DNA of 13,557 nucleotides from JASFRS01 sp050114795 (GCA_050114795.1 JASFRS010000066.1:1-13557); one strand, 5' to 3'. Positions 1-7,863 are shown, numbered from the stretch's first letter. The notes: generated by a model not told the origin, from the sequence alone. Numbers and translations are program-made.

Positions 1-127
1 CCGCACCACCCGCTTCAGCCAATACCTTCGTAATAGCTGCCGTCAACGTCGTCTTACCATGGTCAACATGGCCAACCGTCCCAATGTTGCAATGCGGCTT
101 CGTCCGCTCAAACTTCGCTTTCGCCAT
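1..127 (-). CDS. tuf: Elongation factor Tu, N-terminal part (cut by window edge)
   Basis: EF-Tu is the GTPase that delivers aminoacyl-tRNA to the ribosomal A site. Only the first 42 codons lie in the window; the gene runs off the left edge. The visible part starts MAKAKFERTKPHCNIGTVGH and contains the P-loop GHVDHGKT at residues 19-26, which binds the GTP phosphates. The Met-Ala-Lys start, the Cys-Asn-Ile-Gly strand and the P-loop identify EF-Tu rather than EF-G or IF2. The start is supported by an AAAGGA ribosome binding site (positions 136-141), 8 nt before the ATG. It is the last gene visible in the str operon, 41 nt after fusA with no terminator between, so it is presumably co-transcribed. 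Whether a second tuf copy exists elsewhere, as in many proteobacteria, cannot be told from here. Confidence 0.97.
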   Translation of the reverse strand, partial: MAKAKFERTKPHCNIGTVGHVDHGKTTLTAAITKVLAEAGGA

Positions 128-162
128 CGCTCAAGTCCTTTCCCTATAGGGTTCTTATCTCT

Positions 163-176
163 CTGGCCTTAGCCAG
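163..176 (-). repeat. Small hairpin spanning the fusA stop codon
   Basis: Inverted repeat CTGGC / GCCAG (163-167 and 172-176) with a 4-nt loop. In the mRNA it encloses the fusA TAA (169-171). The 5-bp stem could arise by chance, so function is uncertain. Similar stop-codon hairpins follow rpsG and rplL. Confidence 0.4.
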
Positions 177-2247
177 CTAATTTCGATTCAATCTCAGTTG
201 CCACATTTGAAGGCACATCTTCATAGTGGCTAAATTGCATTGTGTATTGCGCACGACCTTGGGTCAGAGAACGCAATTGGTTCACATAGCCGAACATATT
301 TGCAAGCGGCACGAAGGCACCAATTGCCAGGGCGTTACCCCGTTGTTCCTGACCCTGGATTTGACCACGACGACTGTTCAAGTCACCGATTACAGAACCC
401 AGATAATCTTCAGGTGTTACGACTTCGACCTTCATCACCGGCTCAAGCAATTTGATGCCAGCTTTTTCAGCGGCTTCCCGCATTGCACCACGACCCGTGA
501 TCTCAAATGCCAAGGCAGAGGAGTCAACATCATGGTACGCACCATCGACCAACCGTACGGAGAAGTCGATGATTGGGTAACCGACGCGGTGTCCGGATTG
601 GGCGACGTCGCGGACACCTTTTTCCACGGAAGGAATATATTCGCGTGGAATACGACCACCGACGATTTCATCATGGAACACAATACCCGTTCCACGCTCG
701 CCGGGCTCGACAACAATTTTGGCGCGGCCAAACTGACCCGAACCACCAGATTGTTTTTTATGGGTGTAATCAATCTCAACAGCTTTCGCGATAGATTCAC
801 GATAAGCCACTTTCGGCGCACCCACATTCGCTTCAACTTTAAATTCGCGCTTCATGCGATCAACGATGATCTCAAGATGCAGTTCACCCATCCCTTTAAT
901 GATGGTTTGACCTGATTCATGGTCAGTTGACACGCGGAAGGACGGATCTTCCTGAGCCAGACGGTTCAAAGCGATACCCATTTTTTCTTGGTCAGCTTTG
1001 GTTTTTGGCTCAACAGCAACTTCAATAACCGGGTCTGGGAATTCCATACGCTCCAGAACCACAGGCTTGGACGGCAGACACAGGGTGTCACCCGTTGTGG
1101 TTTCTTTCAGACCACAAAGCGCAACAATATCACCGGCGCGAGCTTCTTTAATGTCCTCACGGCTGTTGGAGTGCATTTCCAACATACGACCGATTTTTTC
1201 ACGCTTGTCTTTCACGGAGTTCAAGACTTGCGTACCAGCTTCCAACACACCTGAATACACCCGGGCAAAGGTCAAAGAGCCAACGAAGGGGTCGGTCATG
1301 ACTTTAAATGCCAAGGCAGCGAACGGCTCATCATCAGATGACTTACGTGTCATCTCGGTTTCGCCATCAACGCTGACACCTTTAATCGCAGGCACGTCAA
1401 CAGGGGCCGGCATGAAATCAACAACCGCGTCCAACAGAGGCTGCACACCTTTGTTTTTAAAGGCCGTGCCGCAAAGTACCGGAACAAATTCCAAAGCAAT
1501 TGTACCCTTACGGATCAACTTCTTCATGGTCGCTTCATCAGGCTCATTGCCTTCAAGATAAGCTTCCATGGCAGCTTCGTCTTGCTCAACGATGGTTTCG
1601 ATCAGCTCCATACGAGCTGCTTCAGCAGCGTCGGCCAAGTCTGCAGGAATATCGACATATTCGTATTTGGCACCGAGATTTTCATCAAGCCAGATGATCG
1701 CTTTGTTTTTTACAAGATCGATCACACCCTTGAAGTCAGCCTCTTTACCAATCGGCAATTGGCAGACCAACGGACGCGCACCAAGACGATCAACAATCAT
1801 GGACACACAACGCTCAAAGTCAGCGCCGGTACGATCCATTTTGTTCACAAAGCACATCCGCGGAACTTTATATTTGTCCGCCTGACGCCATACGGTTTCA
1901 GATTGGGGCTCGACACCGGCCACGGAGTCAAAAACAGCAACCGCACCATCAAGAACACGCAAGCTCCGCTCGACCTCAATTGTAAAGTCAACGTGGCCAG
2001 GAGTATCAATGATGTTCACACGGTGGTCATTCCAGAAACAGGTGGTCGCAGCAGAGGTAATGGTAATACCACGCTCTTGCTCTTGCTCCATCCAGTCCAT
2101 GGTGGCGGCGCCGTCATGCACTTCGCCGATTTTATGGCTACGACCGGTATAATACAGAATACGCTCAGTCGTGGTTGTCTTACCGGCGTCAATATGGGCC
2201 ATAATGCCGATATTGCGGTAGCGCTCCAATGGGGTCTTGCGAGCCAT
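169..2247 (-). CDS. fusA: Elongation factor G
   Basis: EF-G is the ribosomal GTPase that drives translocation and, with ribosome recycling factor, splits post-termination ribosomes. The protein has 692 residues, close to the 704 of E. coli. The G domain shows the P-loop AHIDAGKT at 17-24, switch I RGITI at 59-63, DTPGHV at 81-86 and NKMD at 135-138. Domain II starts near 305. Domain III holds GMGELHLEI (452-460). Domain IV has the SGGSGQFG loop (500-507) and the tip region with His572 in YHDVDSSALAFE, which reaches into the decoding site. Nothing is missing, so this is a canonical translocase and not a TetM or LepA relative. The ATG has an AGAGGA site 10 nt upstream. It lies 29 nt after rpsG and 41 nt before tuf, the standard str operon order. 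The stop codon sits in a small hairpin (listed separately). Confidence 0.99.
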   Translation of the reverse strand: MARKTPLERYRNIGIMAHIDAGKTTTTERILYYTGRSHKIGEVHDGAATMDWMEQEQERGITITSAATTCFWNDHRVNIIDTPGHVDFTIEVERSLRVLDGAVAVFDSVAGVEPQSETVWRQADKYKVPRMCFVNKMDRTGADFERCVSMIVDRLGARPLVCQLPIGKEADFKGVIDLVKNKAIIWLDENLGAKYEYVDIPADLADAAEAARMELIETIVEQDEAAMEAYLEGNEPDEATMKKLIRKGTIALEFVPVLCGTAFKNKGVQPLLDAVVDFMPAPVDVPAIKGVSVDGETEMTRKSSDDEPFAALAFKVMTDPFVGSLTFARVYSGVLEAGTQVLNSVKDKREKIGRMLEMHSNSREDIKEARAGDIVALCGLKETTTGDTLCLPSKPVVLERMEFPDPVIEVAVEPKTKADQEKMGIALNRLAQEDPSFRVSTDHESGQTIIKGMGELHLEIIVDRMKREFKVEANVGAPKVAYRESIAKAVEIDYTHKKQSGGSGQFGRAKIVVEPGERGTGIVFHDEIVGGRIPREYIPSVEKGVRDVAQSGHRVGYPIIDFSVRLVDGAYHDVDSSALAFEITGRGAMREAAEKAGIKLLEPVMKVEVVTPEDYLGSVIGDLNSRRGQIQGQEQRGNALAIGAFVPLANMFGYVNQLRSLTQGRAQYTMQFSHYEDVPSNVATEIESKLAG

Positions 2248-2263
2248 GATCCCTAAATCCTCT

Positions 2264-2279
2264 TAAGCCTTCAAGCTTA
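2264..2279 (-). repeat. Small hairpin at the rpsG stop codon, upstream of fusA
   Basis: Inverted repeat TAAGC / GCTTA (2264-2268 and 2275-2279) with a 6-nt loop. The TAA stop of rpsG is the first triplet of the mRNA hairpin, and the 3' arm abuts the fusA ribosome binding site (AGAGGA, 2258-2263). It might affect translational coupling between S7 and EF-G, but a 5-bp AT-rich stem is weak. Confidence 0.35.
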
Positions 2280-2747
2280 CCAACGATAATGCGAGAAGGC
2301 GCGGTTGGCTTCAGCCATCCGATGCGTATCTTCACGCTTTTTAACTGTTGCACCACGATTTGATGCAGCGTCCATCAACTCACCCGCCAGACGCGCAGCC
2401 ATCGTACGCTCTGAGCGCGAGCGAGACGCCTGAATCAACCAGCGAATAGCGAGAGCCTGAGCGCGATCCGCGCGAACCTCAACAGGCACCTGATAGGTTG
2501 CACCACCGACACGGCGGGAGCGCACTTCAATTTGCGGCTTCGCGTTATCCAAAGCTTCATGAAAAACACCCAGAGGCTCTTTCTTCAACTTGGACTCAAC
2601 CGCATCAAAAGCACCATAGACAATGCGCTCTGCGACGGACTTTTTGCCATCCAGCATCAAGCTGTTCACAAATTTGGTCAAGACGACATCACCGAATTTA
2701 GGATCCGGCAGGACTTCTCTTTTGACCGCACTATGACGACGGGACAT
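2277..2747 (-). CDS. rpsG: 30S ribosomal protein S7
   Basis: S7 is a primary assembly protein that nucleates the 3' major domain (head) of the 30S subunit by binding 16S rRNA, and it lies near the E site and mRNA exit. The 156-residue product has the usual family length. It begins MSRRHSAVKREVLPDPKFGD and holds the family signature around SRRVGGATYQVPVEVRADR (about 77-95), the RNA-binding beta-hairpin followed by conserved helices. The C-terminus ends AFSHYRW, as expected. The ATG follows a GAGAGG ribosome binding site by a few bases. It sits 18 nt after rpsL and 29 nt before fusA. In E. coli S7 represses its own operon by binding a roughly 100-nt rpsL-rpsG spacer; here the spacer is far too short for that site. 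Confidence 0.99.
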   Translation of the reverse strand: MSRRHSAVKREVLPDPKFGDVVLTKFVNSLMLDGKKSVAERIVYGAFDAVESKLKKEPLGVFHEALDNAKPQIEVRSRRVGGATYQVPVEVRADRAQALAIRWLIQASRSRSERTMAARLAGELMDAASNRGATVKKREDTHRMAEANRAFSHYRW

Positions 2748-2765
2748 ATTAACCTCTCACCGCGA

Positions 2766-3137
2766 TTATTTCGGACGCTTAGCGCCGTATTTCGAACGGC
2801 TCTGTTTGCGATCACTTACACCCTGGGTATCCAGAACACCCCTCAAGGTGTGATAACGGACACCCGGCAAATCTTTCACCCGGCCACCGCGGATAAGCAC
2901 AACACTGTGCTCCTGCAGGTTATGGCCTTCACCAGGAATATAGCTGGTCACTTCGTGACCGTTTGTCAGCCGCACGCGAGCAACTTTACGAAGCGCGGAG
3001 TTCGGCTTCTTCGGTGTCGTTGTATAAACTCTGGTGCAAACGCCCCGTTTTTGAGGGCAGGCTTCCAGAGCGGGGACCTTATTCCGCGCCAACACTTTTT
3101 TGCGCGGCTTACGGACCAGCTGATTGATCGTCGGCAT
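2766..3137 (-). CDS. rpsL: 30S ribosomal protein S12
   Basis: S12 sits at the 30S decoding centre and affects accuracy. The product is 123 residues, the family norm, beginning MPTINQLVRKPRKKVLARNK. The signature TTTPKKPNSALRK lies at 39-51, and VKDLPGVRYH at 87-96 holds the conserved Asp89, which is methylthiolated by RimO in many bacteria. The classic streptomycin-resistance positions Lys43, Lys88 and Pro91 all carry the wild-type residue. The upstream ribosome binding site is weak for such a highly expressed gene: GGGA at 3145-3148, 7 nt before the ATG. It is the first gene of the str operon, behind a promoter about 170 nt upstream and with rpsG following at 18 nt. The long leader suggests post-transcriptional control, but I cannot name the factor. 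Confidence 0.99.
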   Translation of the reverse strand: MPTINQLVRKPRKKVLARNKVPALEACPQKRGVCTRVYTTTPKKPNSALRKVARVRLTNGHEVTSYIPGEGHNLQEHSVVLIRGGRVKDLPGVRYHTLRGVLDTQGVSDRKQSRSKYGAKRPK

Positions 3138-3175
3138 ATACCGTTCCCATTTAACAAACCGGGGTTAATCCGAGC

Positions 3176-3192
3176 GCTTTATATAATAAAGC
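3176..3192 (-). repeat. Perfect 7-bp AT-rich hairpin in the rpsL leader
   Basis: GCTTTAT / ATAAAGC (3176-3182 and 3186-3192) with a 3-nt loop forms a perfect inverted repeat that ends 38 nt before the rpsL start. It has no U-tract after it, so it is not a terminator. It could be a leader RNA element near the ribosome landing zone. The plus-strand TATAAT inside it has no -35 partner. Confidence 0.45.
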
Positions 3193-3312
3193 CGCAAGCG
3201 ATGGCCCTTCCGGCCCTCGTCCGGTTCATACAAAAATTCTGTTCCAGTTTGGCTCGTGCAAGGGCAGCGTCTAGACCGCACTGGCCTACCACCAGCCCGC
3301 GAGCGTGGTGGG

Positions 3313-3341
3313 CTTATAACTGTGACGTCATTGAGCGTCAA
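3313..3341 (-). promoter_or_regulatory. Predicted sigma-70 type promoter of the str operon
   Basis: On the minus strand, TTGACG (3336-3341) and TATAAG (3313-3318) are separated by exactly 17 nt. Each hexamer matches the housekeeping consensus at 5 of 6 positions. A T-rich stretch lies just upstream of the -35. A start near A3306 would give a leader of about 169 nt. The spacer contains the 8-bp palindrome TGACGTCA (3323-3330), and TGACG occurs twice, 10 bp apart, the first copy overlapping the -35. The position directly after the rpoC terminator and before rpsL fits the start of a separate str operon. Confidence 0.7.
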
Positions 3342-3366
3342 ACAAAAAAGCACTTACAAAGGGGCA

Positions 3367-3394
3367 TTTATAGTGACCCACCAGATATTGTAAT
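3367..3394 (-). promoter_or_regulatory. Second, weaker candidate promoter upstream of rpsL
   Basis: On the minus strand, ATTACA (3389-3394, 4 of 6 matches) lies 16 nt from TATAAA (3367-3372, 5 of 6 matches). It would start about 54 nt upstream of the main promoter. Ribosomal operons often have tandem promoters, but this one may be a chance match in an AT-rich gap. Confidence 0.35.
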
Positions 3395-3498
3395 AACCCA
3401 CTGTAAAAATACCATTCCACGCAACATTATTCCGCACAAGTCAAAACGACCTTTGGAACGCTTGAAAATCCAAGGGTTTCTGATCGACTCCCATATAG

Positions 3499-3535
3499 AA
3501 AAAAGCCCCTGCAACGCATGATACGTTACAGGGGC
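3499..3535 (-). terminator. Intrinsic terminator after rpoC
   Basis: Downstream of the rpoC stop, the minus strand forms a long stem (GCCCCTG/CAGGGGC, one mismatch, then AACG/CGTT) with a 7-nt loop. A run of six T plus more T-rich sequence follows (3499-3504 as A on the plus strand). Stem plus U-tract is the classic Rho-independent layout. It closes the rplJL-rpoBC transcription unit 27 nt after the rpoC stop. The A-run lies only on the str side, so it acts in the rpoC direction. Confidence 0.92.
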
Positions 3536-3561
3536 GATTCTTAGCTTTCGCAGGTGGATTA

Positions 3562-6500
3562 TTATTCGGCTTGAACGCCCTCACCTGTTTCTGCTTCCGC
3601 TGCTACCGGGGCTTCAACAACTTCCTCCGGTGCTTGAGAATCAAGCAGTTCCTTATCACGCCGCTGAGCTTCCAATTTCACGCGGGCATGGGCTGCACCC
3701 GTACCTGCAGGAATCAGGCGGCCGACAATGACGTTCTCTTTCAAGCCAGACAGGCGGTCAACTTTACCTGCCACTGCAGCTTCTGTGAGCACGCGTGTTG
3801 TCTCTTGGAAAGACGCGGCTGAAATAAACGACCGGGTCTGCAAGGATGCTTTGGTGATACCAAGCAAGACCGGGGAGCCTTTCGCCGGCTCACGACCTTG
3901 CTCAACCAACTTCGCATTCTCTTCATCAAATTCTTCATGATCGACCTGCTCACCCAACAAGAAGGTGGAGTCACCTGAAGAAGAAATTTCAACCTTCTGC
4001 AACATCTGGCGCACAATGACTTCAATATGCTTGTCATTGATTTTCACGCCCTGCAGTCGATAGACCTCCTGAATTTCTTTGATGAGATAATCCGCAAGAG
4101 CTGGCACACCCATGACCGACAAGATGTCATGCGGGCTTGGGTTACCATCGAGAAGATAATCGCCTTTCTGGATGAAGTCCCCTTCCTGAACGGCAATATG
4201 CTTGCCCTTTGGAATGAGATATTCACGCTCTTCCTCACCATCTTTGGATTTGATGATGATGCGGCGCTTGTTCTTATAATCTCGACCAAAGGCCACGATA
4301 CCGTCGATCTCTGCGATAACGGCATGATCTTTTGGCTTCCGAGCCTCAAACAATTCCGCAACACGTGGCAGACCACCGGTAATATCCCGGGTTTTTGCTG
4401 CTTCACGTGGGATACGCGCAATCACGTCACCAGCGGCGACTTCGTCACCATCATTAACGGAAAGAATAGCGTCAACGGACAAGAAGTAACGTGCTTCTGT
4501 ACCATTGGCCAATTGGACGACTTCGTCTTTGGCATCACGCAAGGTGATCCGCGGACGTAAGTCAGACCCTTTAGGCTGAGTCCGCCAGTCGGTCACGACT
4601 TTAGATGTAATACCTGTGCTTTCGTCAATGGTTTCAGCCAAGGATACACCCTCAACCAAATCCACATAACGGGCTACACCAGATTGTTCGGTAATGATCG
4701 GGATCGTATAGGGATCCCATTCAGCCAGCTTGTCACCTTTTGCAACCTTCTGACCATCTTCGAACATCAAGCGTGAGCCATAAGGCACCCGATAAACAGC
4801 CCGTTCACGACCTTCTTCATCGTTCAATACGATTTCTGAATTCCGGCTCATGACAACCAAACGGTCTTTGGAGTCCTTCACCACATTCATATTACGGGTG
4901 GTAAAGACGGAGTCCACAGAGGCTTCAACAGAAGACTGTTCAGACACCTGCGCGGTACCGCCAATGTGGAAGGTCCGCATGGTCAACTGCGTACCCGGCT
5001 CACCGATAGACTGAGCGGCGATAACGCCGACAGCTTCACCGATATTGACGGGCGTCCCACGGGCCAAGTCACGGCCATAGCATTTCGCACAAGTGCCGGA
5101 TTTGGTTTCACAAGTCAGTACCGAGCGAATTTTAACTGTGGCCACACCAGCTTTTTCAATGGCGTCTGCCTCAACTTCATTAATCAGCTCACCAGCAGGA
5201 ACGATGACGTCTCCGCTAATCGGATCATTGACATCGGCACCGGCTGTACGACCGAGAATACGATCTGCCAGGCTAACCAGAGTGTTACCACCTTCAGTCA
5301 GTTCGGATACCAGCAGACCTTTTTCCGTACCGCAATCCTGTTCGATGACAACGCAGTCCTGACTGACATCGACAAGACGGCGGGTCAGGTAACCGGAGTT
5401 AGCCGTTTTAAGCGCCGTATCGGCCAAACCCTTACGGGCACCATGGGTTGAGTTAAAATACTCAAGCACCGAGAGGCCTTCTTTAAAGTTCGAGATAATC
5501 GGCGTCTCAATGATTTCACCGGACGGCTTGGCCATAAGACCGCGCATACCAGCCAATTGTTTCATCTGAGCCTGAGAGCCCCGGGCGCCAGAGTGAGCCA
5601 TCATATAGATTGAGTTGATGTCTTCTTCACGACCGGTTTCTTTATTAATGGCTTGAGAAGAAATATGTTTCATCATCGCGTCAGCCACACGGTCACCACA
5701 TTGGGACCAGGCATCAACGACTTTGTTATATTTCTCGCCCTGAGTGATGAAACCTTCCTGATATTGCTGTTCATATTCTTTGACCAGCGCACGGGTTTCT
5801 TCGACCAAAGGCTCTTTCTCAAACGGGATGACCATATCGTCTTTACCGAAGGAGATACCCGCATTACAGGCGTGACCGAAGCCCAAAGCCATAATGCCGT
5901 CAGCAAAGAGAACCGTCTCTTTTTGACCGCAATGGCGATAAACTTGGTCAATAACGTCGGAGATATCTTTCTTCGTCAAAAGACGGTTGATGATATCCAC
6001 TTTCAATTTCGGATGCTTCGGTAACAGGCCAGCCAGGATCATACGCCCCGGCGTCGTTTCCAGACGACGGGTGATGGGCTTGCCTTCTTCATCCACTGTG
6101 TCCACACGGCACGTCACTTTGGAGTGTAGCGTAACAGCTTTGGCGTGAAGGGCTTGATGCACCTCTTCAATCGTACCAAAGGCCATGCCTTCGCCAATTT
6201 CACCCTGACGTTCCATGGTGATGTAATAGAGACCAAGAACAATATCCTGAGACGGCACAATAATAGGTTTACCATTGGCCGGGGATAGAATGTTGTTGGT
6301 GGACATCATTAACACACGTGCTTCCAGTTGAGCTTCAATGCTCAAAGGCACGTGGACAGCCATTTGGTCACCGTCAAAGTCAGCGTTAAACGCAGCGCAA
6401 ACCAGCGGGTGAAGCTGAATAGCTTTACCTTCAATCAGAACCGGTTCAAAAGCCTGGATGCCGAGTCTGTGAAGCGTCGGTGCCCGGTTAAGAAGCACAG

Positions 6501-7767
6501 GGTGTTCCCGGATGACTTCATCGAGAATATCCCAAACTTCACGGCGTTCTTTTTCCACCCATTTCTTCGCTTGTTTCAGCGTGGTGGAAATGCCTTTTTT
6601 ATCCAGACGGCTGTATATGAACGGCTTGAATAGCTCCAAAGCCATGCGCTTCGGCAAGCCACATTGATGGAGTTTCAATTCAGGACCAGTCACAATCACA
6701 GAACGACCGGAATAGTCGACGCGCTTACCAAGAAGGTTCTGACGGAAGCGACCTTGTTTCCCTTTCAGCATATCTGAGAGAGATTTCAGTGGACGCTTGT
6801 TGGCACCCGTGATCGTGCGACCACGACGACCATTGTCAAAGAGCGCATCAACGGATTCCTGCAGCATCCGCTTTTCATTGCGGACGATGATATCTGGTGC
6901 ACGCAGCTCAATTAGGCGCTTCAAACGGTTATTCCGGTTGATGACCCGACGATAAAGGTCATTCAAGTCAGAGGTCGCAAAACGACCGCCATCCAACGGT
7001 ACCAGCGGACGCAGATCCGGCGGAATGACAGGCACAACAGTTAAAATCATCCATTCCGGACGGTTGCCGGACTCAAGGAAAGACTCAATGACTTTCAAGC
7101 GTTTGACGATTTTCTTCGGCTTCAATTCCGATTTGGTTTCAGCCAATTCTTGCAGCAGTTTTGTCTGCTCAGCTTCCAAGTCGATATTTTCAAGCAGAAA
7201 GCGAATGGCTTCCGCACCGATACCGGCTGTAAAGCTATCTTCGCCAAATTCTTCCTGGGCCCGGTAATAGTCTTCCTCAGTCAAAAGCTGATATTGGTTC
7301 AGCGAGGTTAGACCAGGCTCAGTAACAATGAAGCTTTCAAAATAGAGAACACGCTCCAAATCCTTCAGCGTCATATCGAGGAGAAGGCCGATACGGCTGG
7401 GCAAGGATTTCAAGAACCAGATATGAGCAACCGGAGCAGCAAGTTCGATATGACCCATGCGCTCACGCCGAACGCGGGCTAAGGTCACTTCAACACCGCA
7501 TTTTTCGCAAACGATGCCTTTATATTTCATGCGCTTATATTTGCCGCACAGACACTCATAATCTTTGACCGGGCCAAAGATACGTGCACAGAACAGACCA
7601 TCACGCTCTGGCTTGAAGGTCCGGTAGTTGATCGTTTCCGGCTTTTTAATCTCACCGAATGACCAAGACCGGATACGCTCCGGTGACGCAATCATGATGC
7701 GAATTTGGTCAAATGTTTCCGGTTTTGCAGCCGGGTTATAGATGTTCATCATTTGGTTCATGACCAT
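3562..7767 (-). CDS. rpoC: DNA-directed RNA polymerase subunit beta-prime
   Basis: Beta-prime forms one pincer of RNA polymerase and carries the catalytic magnesium site. The frame is 1401 residues (E. coli: 1407). The N-terminal zinc site has Cys72, Cys74, Cys87 and Cys90. The catalytic motif NADFDGDQM is at 461-469 with Asp463, Asp465 and Asp467. The bridge helix runs about 769-805. The second zinc site is Cys812, Cys886, Cys893 and Cys896. The trigger loop carries MRTFHIGG at 930-937, followed by a large proteobacterial insertion before TRDITGGLPRVAELFEAR. The C-terminus adds an acidic, Ala/Glu-rich tail. The start is uncertain: an AAGGAG site lies only 4 nt before the ATG at 7767 and 10 nt before a second ATG at 7761. 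Alphaproteobacterial homologues typically start MNQ or MNE, which favours 7761 (1399 residues). It follows rpoB by 96 nt and ends in a strong terminator. Confidence 0.99.
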   Translation of the reverse strand: MVMNQMMNIYNPAAKPETFDQIRIMIASPERIRSWSFGEIKKPETINYRTFKPERDGLFCARIFGPVKDYECLCGKYKRMKYKGIVCEKCGVEVTLARVRRERMGHIELAAPVAHIWFLKSLPSRIGLLLDMTLKDLERVLYFESFIVTEPGLTSLNQYQLLTEEDYYRAQEEFGEDSFTAGIGAEAIRFLLENIDLEAEQTKLLQELAETKSELKPKKIVKRLKVIESFLESGNRPEWMILTVVPVIPPDLRPLVPLDGGRFATSDLNDLYRRVINRNNRLKRLIELRAPDIIVRNEKRMLQESVDALFDNGRRGRTITGANKRPLKSLSDMLKGKQGRFRQNLLGKRVDYSGRSVIVTGPELKLHQCGLPKRMALELFKPFIYSRLDKKGISTTLKQAKKWVEKERREVWDILDEVIREHPVLLNRAPTLHRLGIQAFEPVLIEGKAIQLHPLVCAAFNADFDGDQMAVHVPLSIEAQLEARVLMMSTNNILSPANGKPIIVPSQDIVLGLYYITMERQGEIGEGMAFGTIEEVHQALHAKAVTLHSKVTCRVDTVDEEGKPITRRLETTPGRMILAGLLPKHPKLKVDIINRLLTKKDISDVIDQVYRHCGQKETVLFADGIMALGFGHACNAGISFGKDDMVIPFEKEPLVEETRALVKEYEQQYQEGFITQGEKYNKVVDAWSQCGDRVADAMMKHISSQAINKETGREEDINSIYMMAHSGARGSQAQMKQLAGMRGLMAKPSGEIIETPIISNFKEGLSVLEYFNSTHGARKGLADTALKTANSGYLTRRLVDVSQDCVVIEQDCGTEKGLLVSELTEGGNTLVSLADRILGRTAGADVNDPISGDVIVPAGELINEVEADAIEKAGVATVKIRSVLTCETKSGTCAKCYGRDLARGTPVNIGEAVGVIAAQSIGEPGTQLTMRTFHIGGTAQVSEQSSVEASVDSVFTTRNMNVVKDSKDRLVVMSRNSEIVLNDEEGRERAVYRVPYGSRLMFEDGQKVAKGDKLAEWDPYTIPIITEQSGVARYVDLVEGVSLAETIDESTGITSKVVTDWRTQPKGSDLRPRITLRDAKDEVVQLANGTEARYFLSVDAILSVNDGDEVAAGDVIARIPREAAKTRDITGGLPRVAELFEARKPKDHAVIAEIDGIVAFGRDYKNKRRIIIKSKDGEEEREYLIPKGKHIAVQEGDFIQKGDYLLDGNPSPHDILSVMGVPALADYLIKEIQEVYRLQGVKINDKHIEVIVRQMLQKVEISSSGDSTFLLGEQVDHEEFDEENAKLVEQGREPAKGSPVLLGITKASLQTRSFISAASFQETTRVLTEAAVAGKVDRLSGLKENVIVGRLIPAGTGAAHARVKLEAQRRDKELLDSQAPEEVVEAPVAAEAETGEGVQAE

Positions 7768-7833
7768 CTTTCTCCTTGGGTGCCCGTTTAAGCCCGGGTC
7801 GTGGCAATTCGAAAAAACTCAAATCTCAAGAAG

Positions 7834-7856
7834 GCGGGGCGCAGTTCACGCCCCGC
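7834..7856 (-). repeat. GC-rich hairpin in the rpoB-rpoC gap
   Basis: GCGGGGCG / CGCCCCGC (7834-7841 and 7849-7856) with a 7-nt loop is a perfect 8-bp stem starting 8 nt after the rpoB stop. A T-run (GAGTTTTTT, ending near 7812) comes only about 16 nt later, so it is not a standard terminator. It may protect the rpoB 3' end, serve as a processing site or slow polymerase before rpoC. The function is inferred. Confidence 0.6.
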
Positions 7857-7863
7857 GCTTCGA

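Larger units (their letters stand above)
3138..3498 (-). promoter_or_regulatory. Non-coding gap upstream of rpsL: str operon promoter and leader region
   Basis: This stretch lies between the rpoC terminator and rpsL. I see no convincing gene in it. A 62-codon minus-strand frame (3165-3353) starts within the promoter, has no family resemblance and ends before rpsL, so I do not call it. The region holds two candidate promoters, a promoter-embedded palindrome and a hairpin just before rpsL, each listed separately. The part from about 3138 to 3306 would be a leader of about 169 nt if the stronger promoter is used. Confidence 0.7.

Noticed and set aside
226..915. 229-codon plus-strand open frame within fusA
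   Set aside because: Antisense shadow of EF-G with no family features; similar long shadows occur opposite rpoB and rpoC.
1582..2256. 224-codon plus-strand open frame opposite the EF-G GTPase domain
   Set aside because: Antisense to a highly conserved region. Its sequence is dictated by EF-G codons and it has no start signals.
2966..3157. 63-codon minus-strand frame overlapping the rpsL start
   Set aside because: It is in a different frame over the first half of a certain rpsL gene.
3182..3187. TATAAT on the plus strand before rpsL, possible antisense promoter
   Set aside because: No -35 element lies 15-19 nt upstream, and the sequence is part of the 7-bp inverted repeat.
3289..3311. CCACCA/TGGTGG inverted repeat near the str transcription start
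   Set aside because: It overlaps the predicted +1, so most of the 5' arm would not be in the RNA. As a DNA operator it has no other support.
3165..3353. 62-codon minus-strand frame before rpsL, possible leader peptide
   Set aside because: Its start lies upstream of the predicted transcription start, the sequence is Arg/Pro/Ser-rich without a family, and no ribosome binding site is evident.
2532..3521. 329-codon plus-strand open frame spanning rpsG, rpsL and the gap beyond
   Set aside because: It runs antisense across two certain ribosomal genes, has no recognisable domain or ribosome binding site, and ends inside the rpoC terminator. It is best explained as a codon-bias shadow that happens to stay open into the gap.
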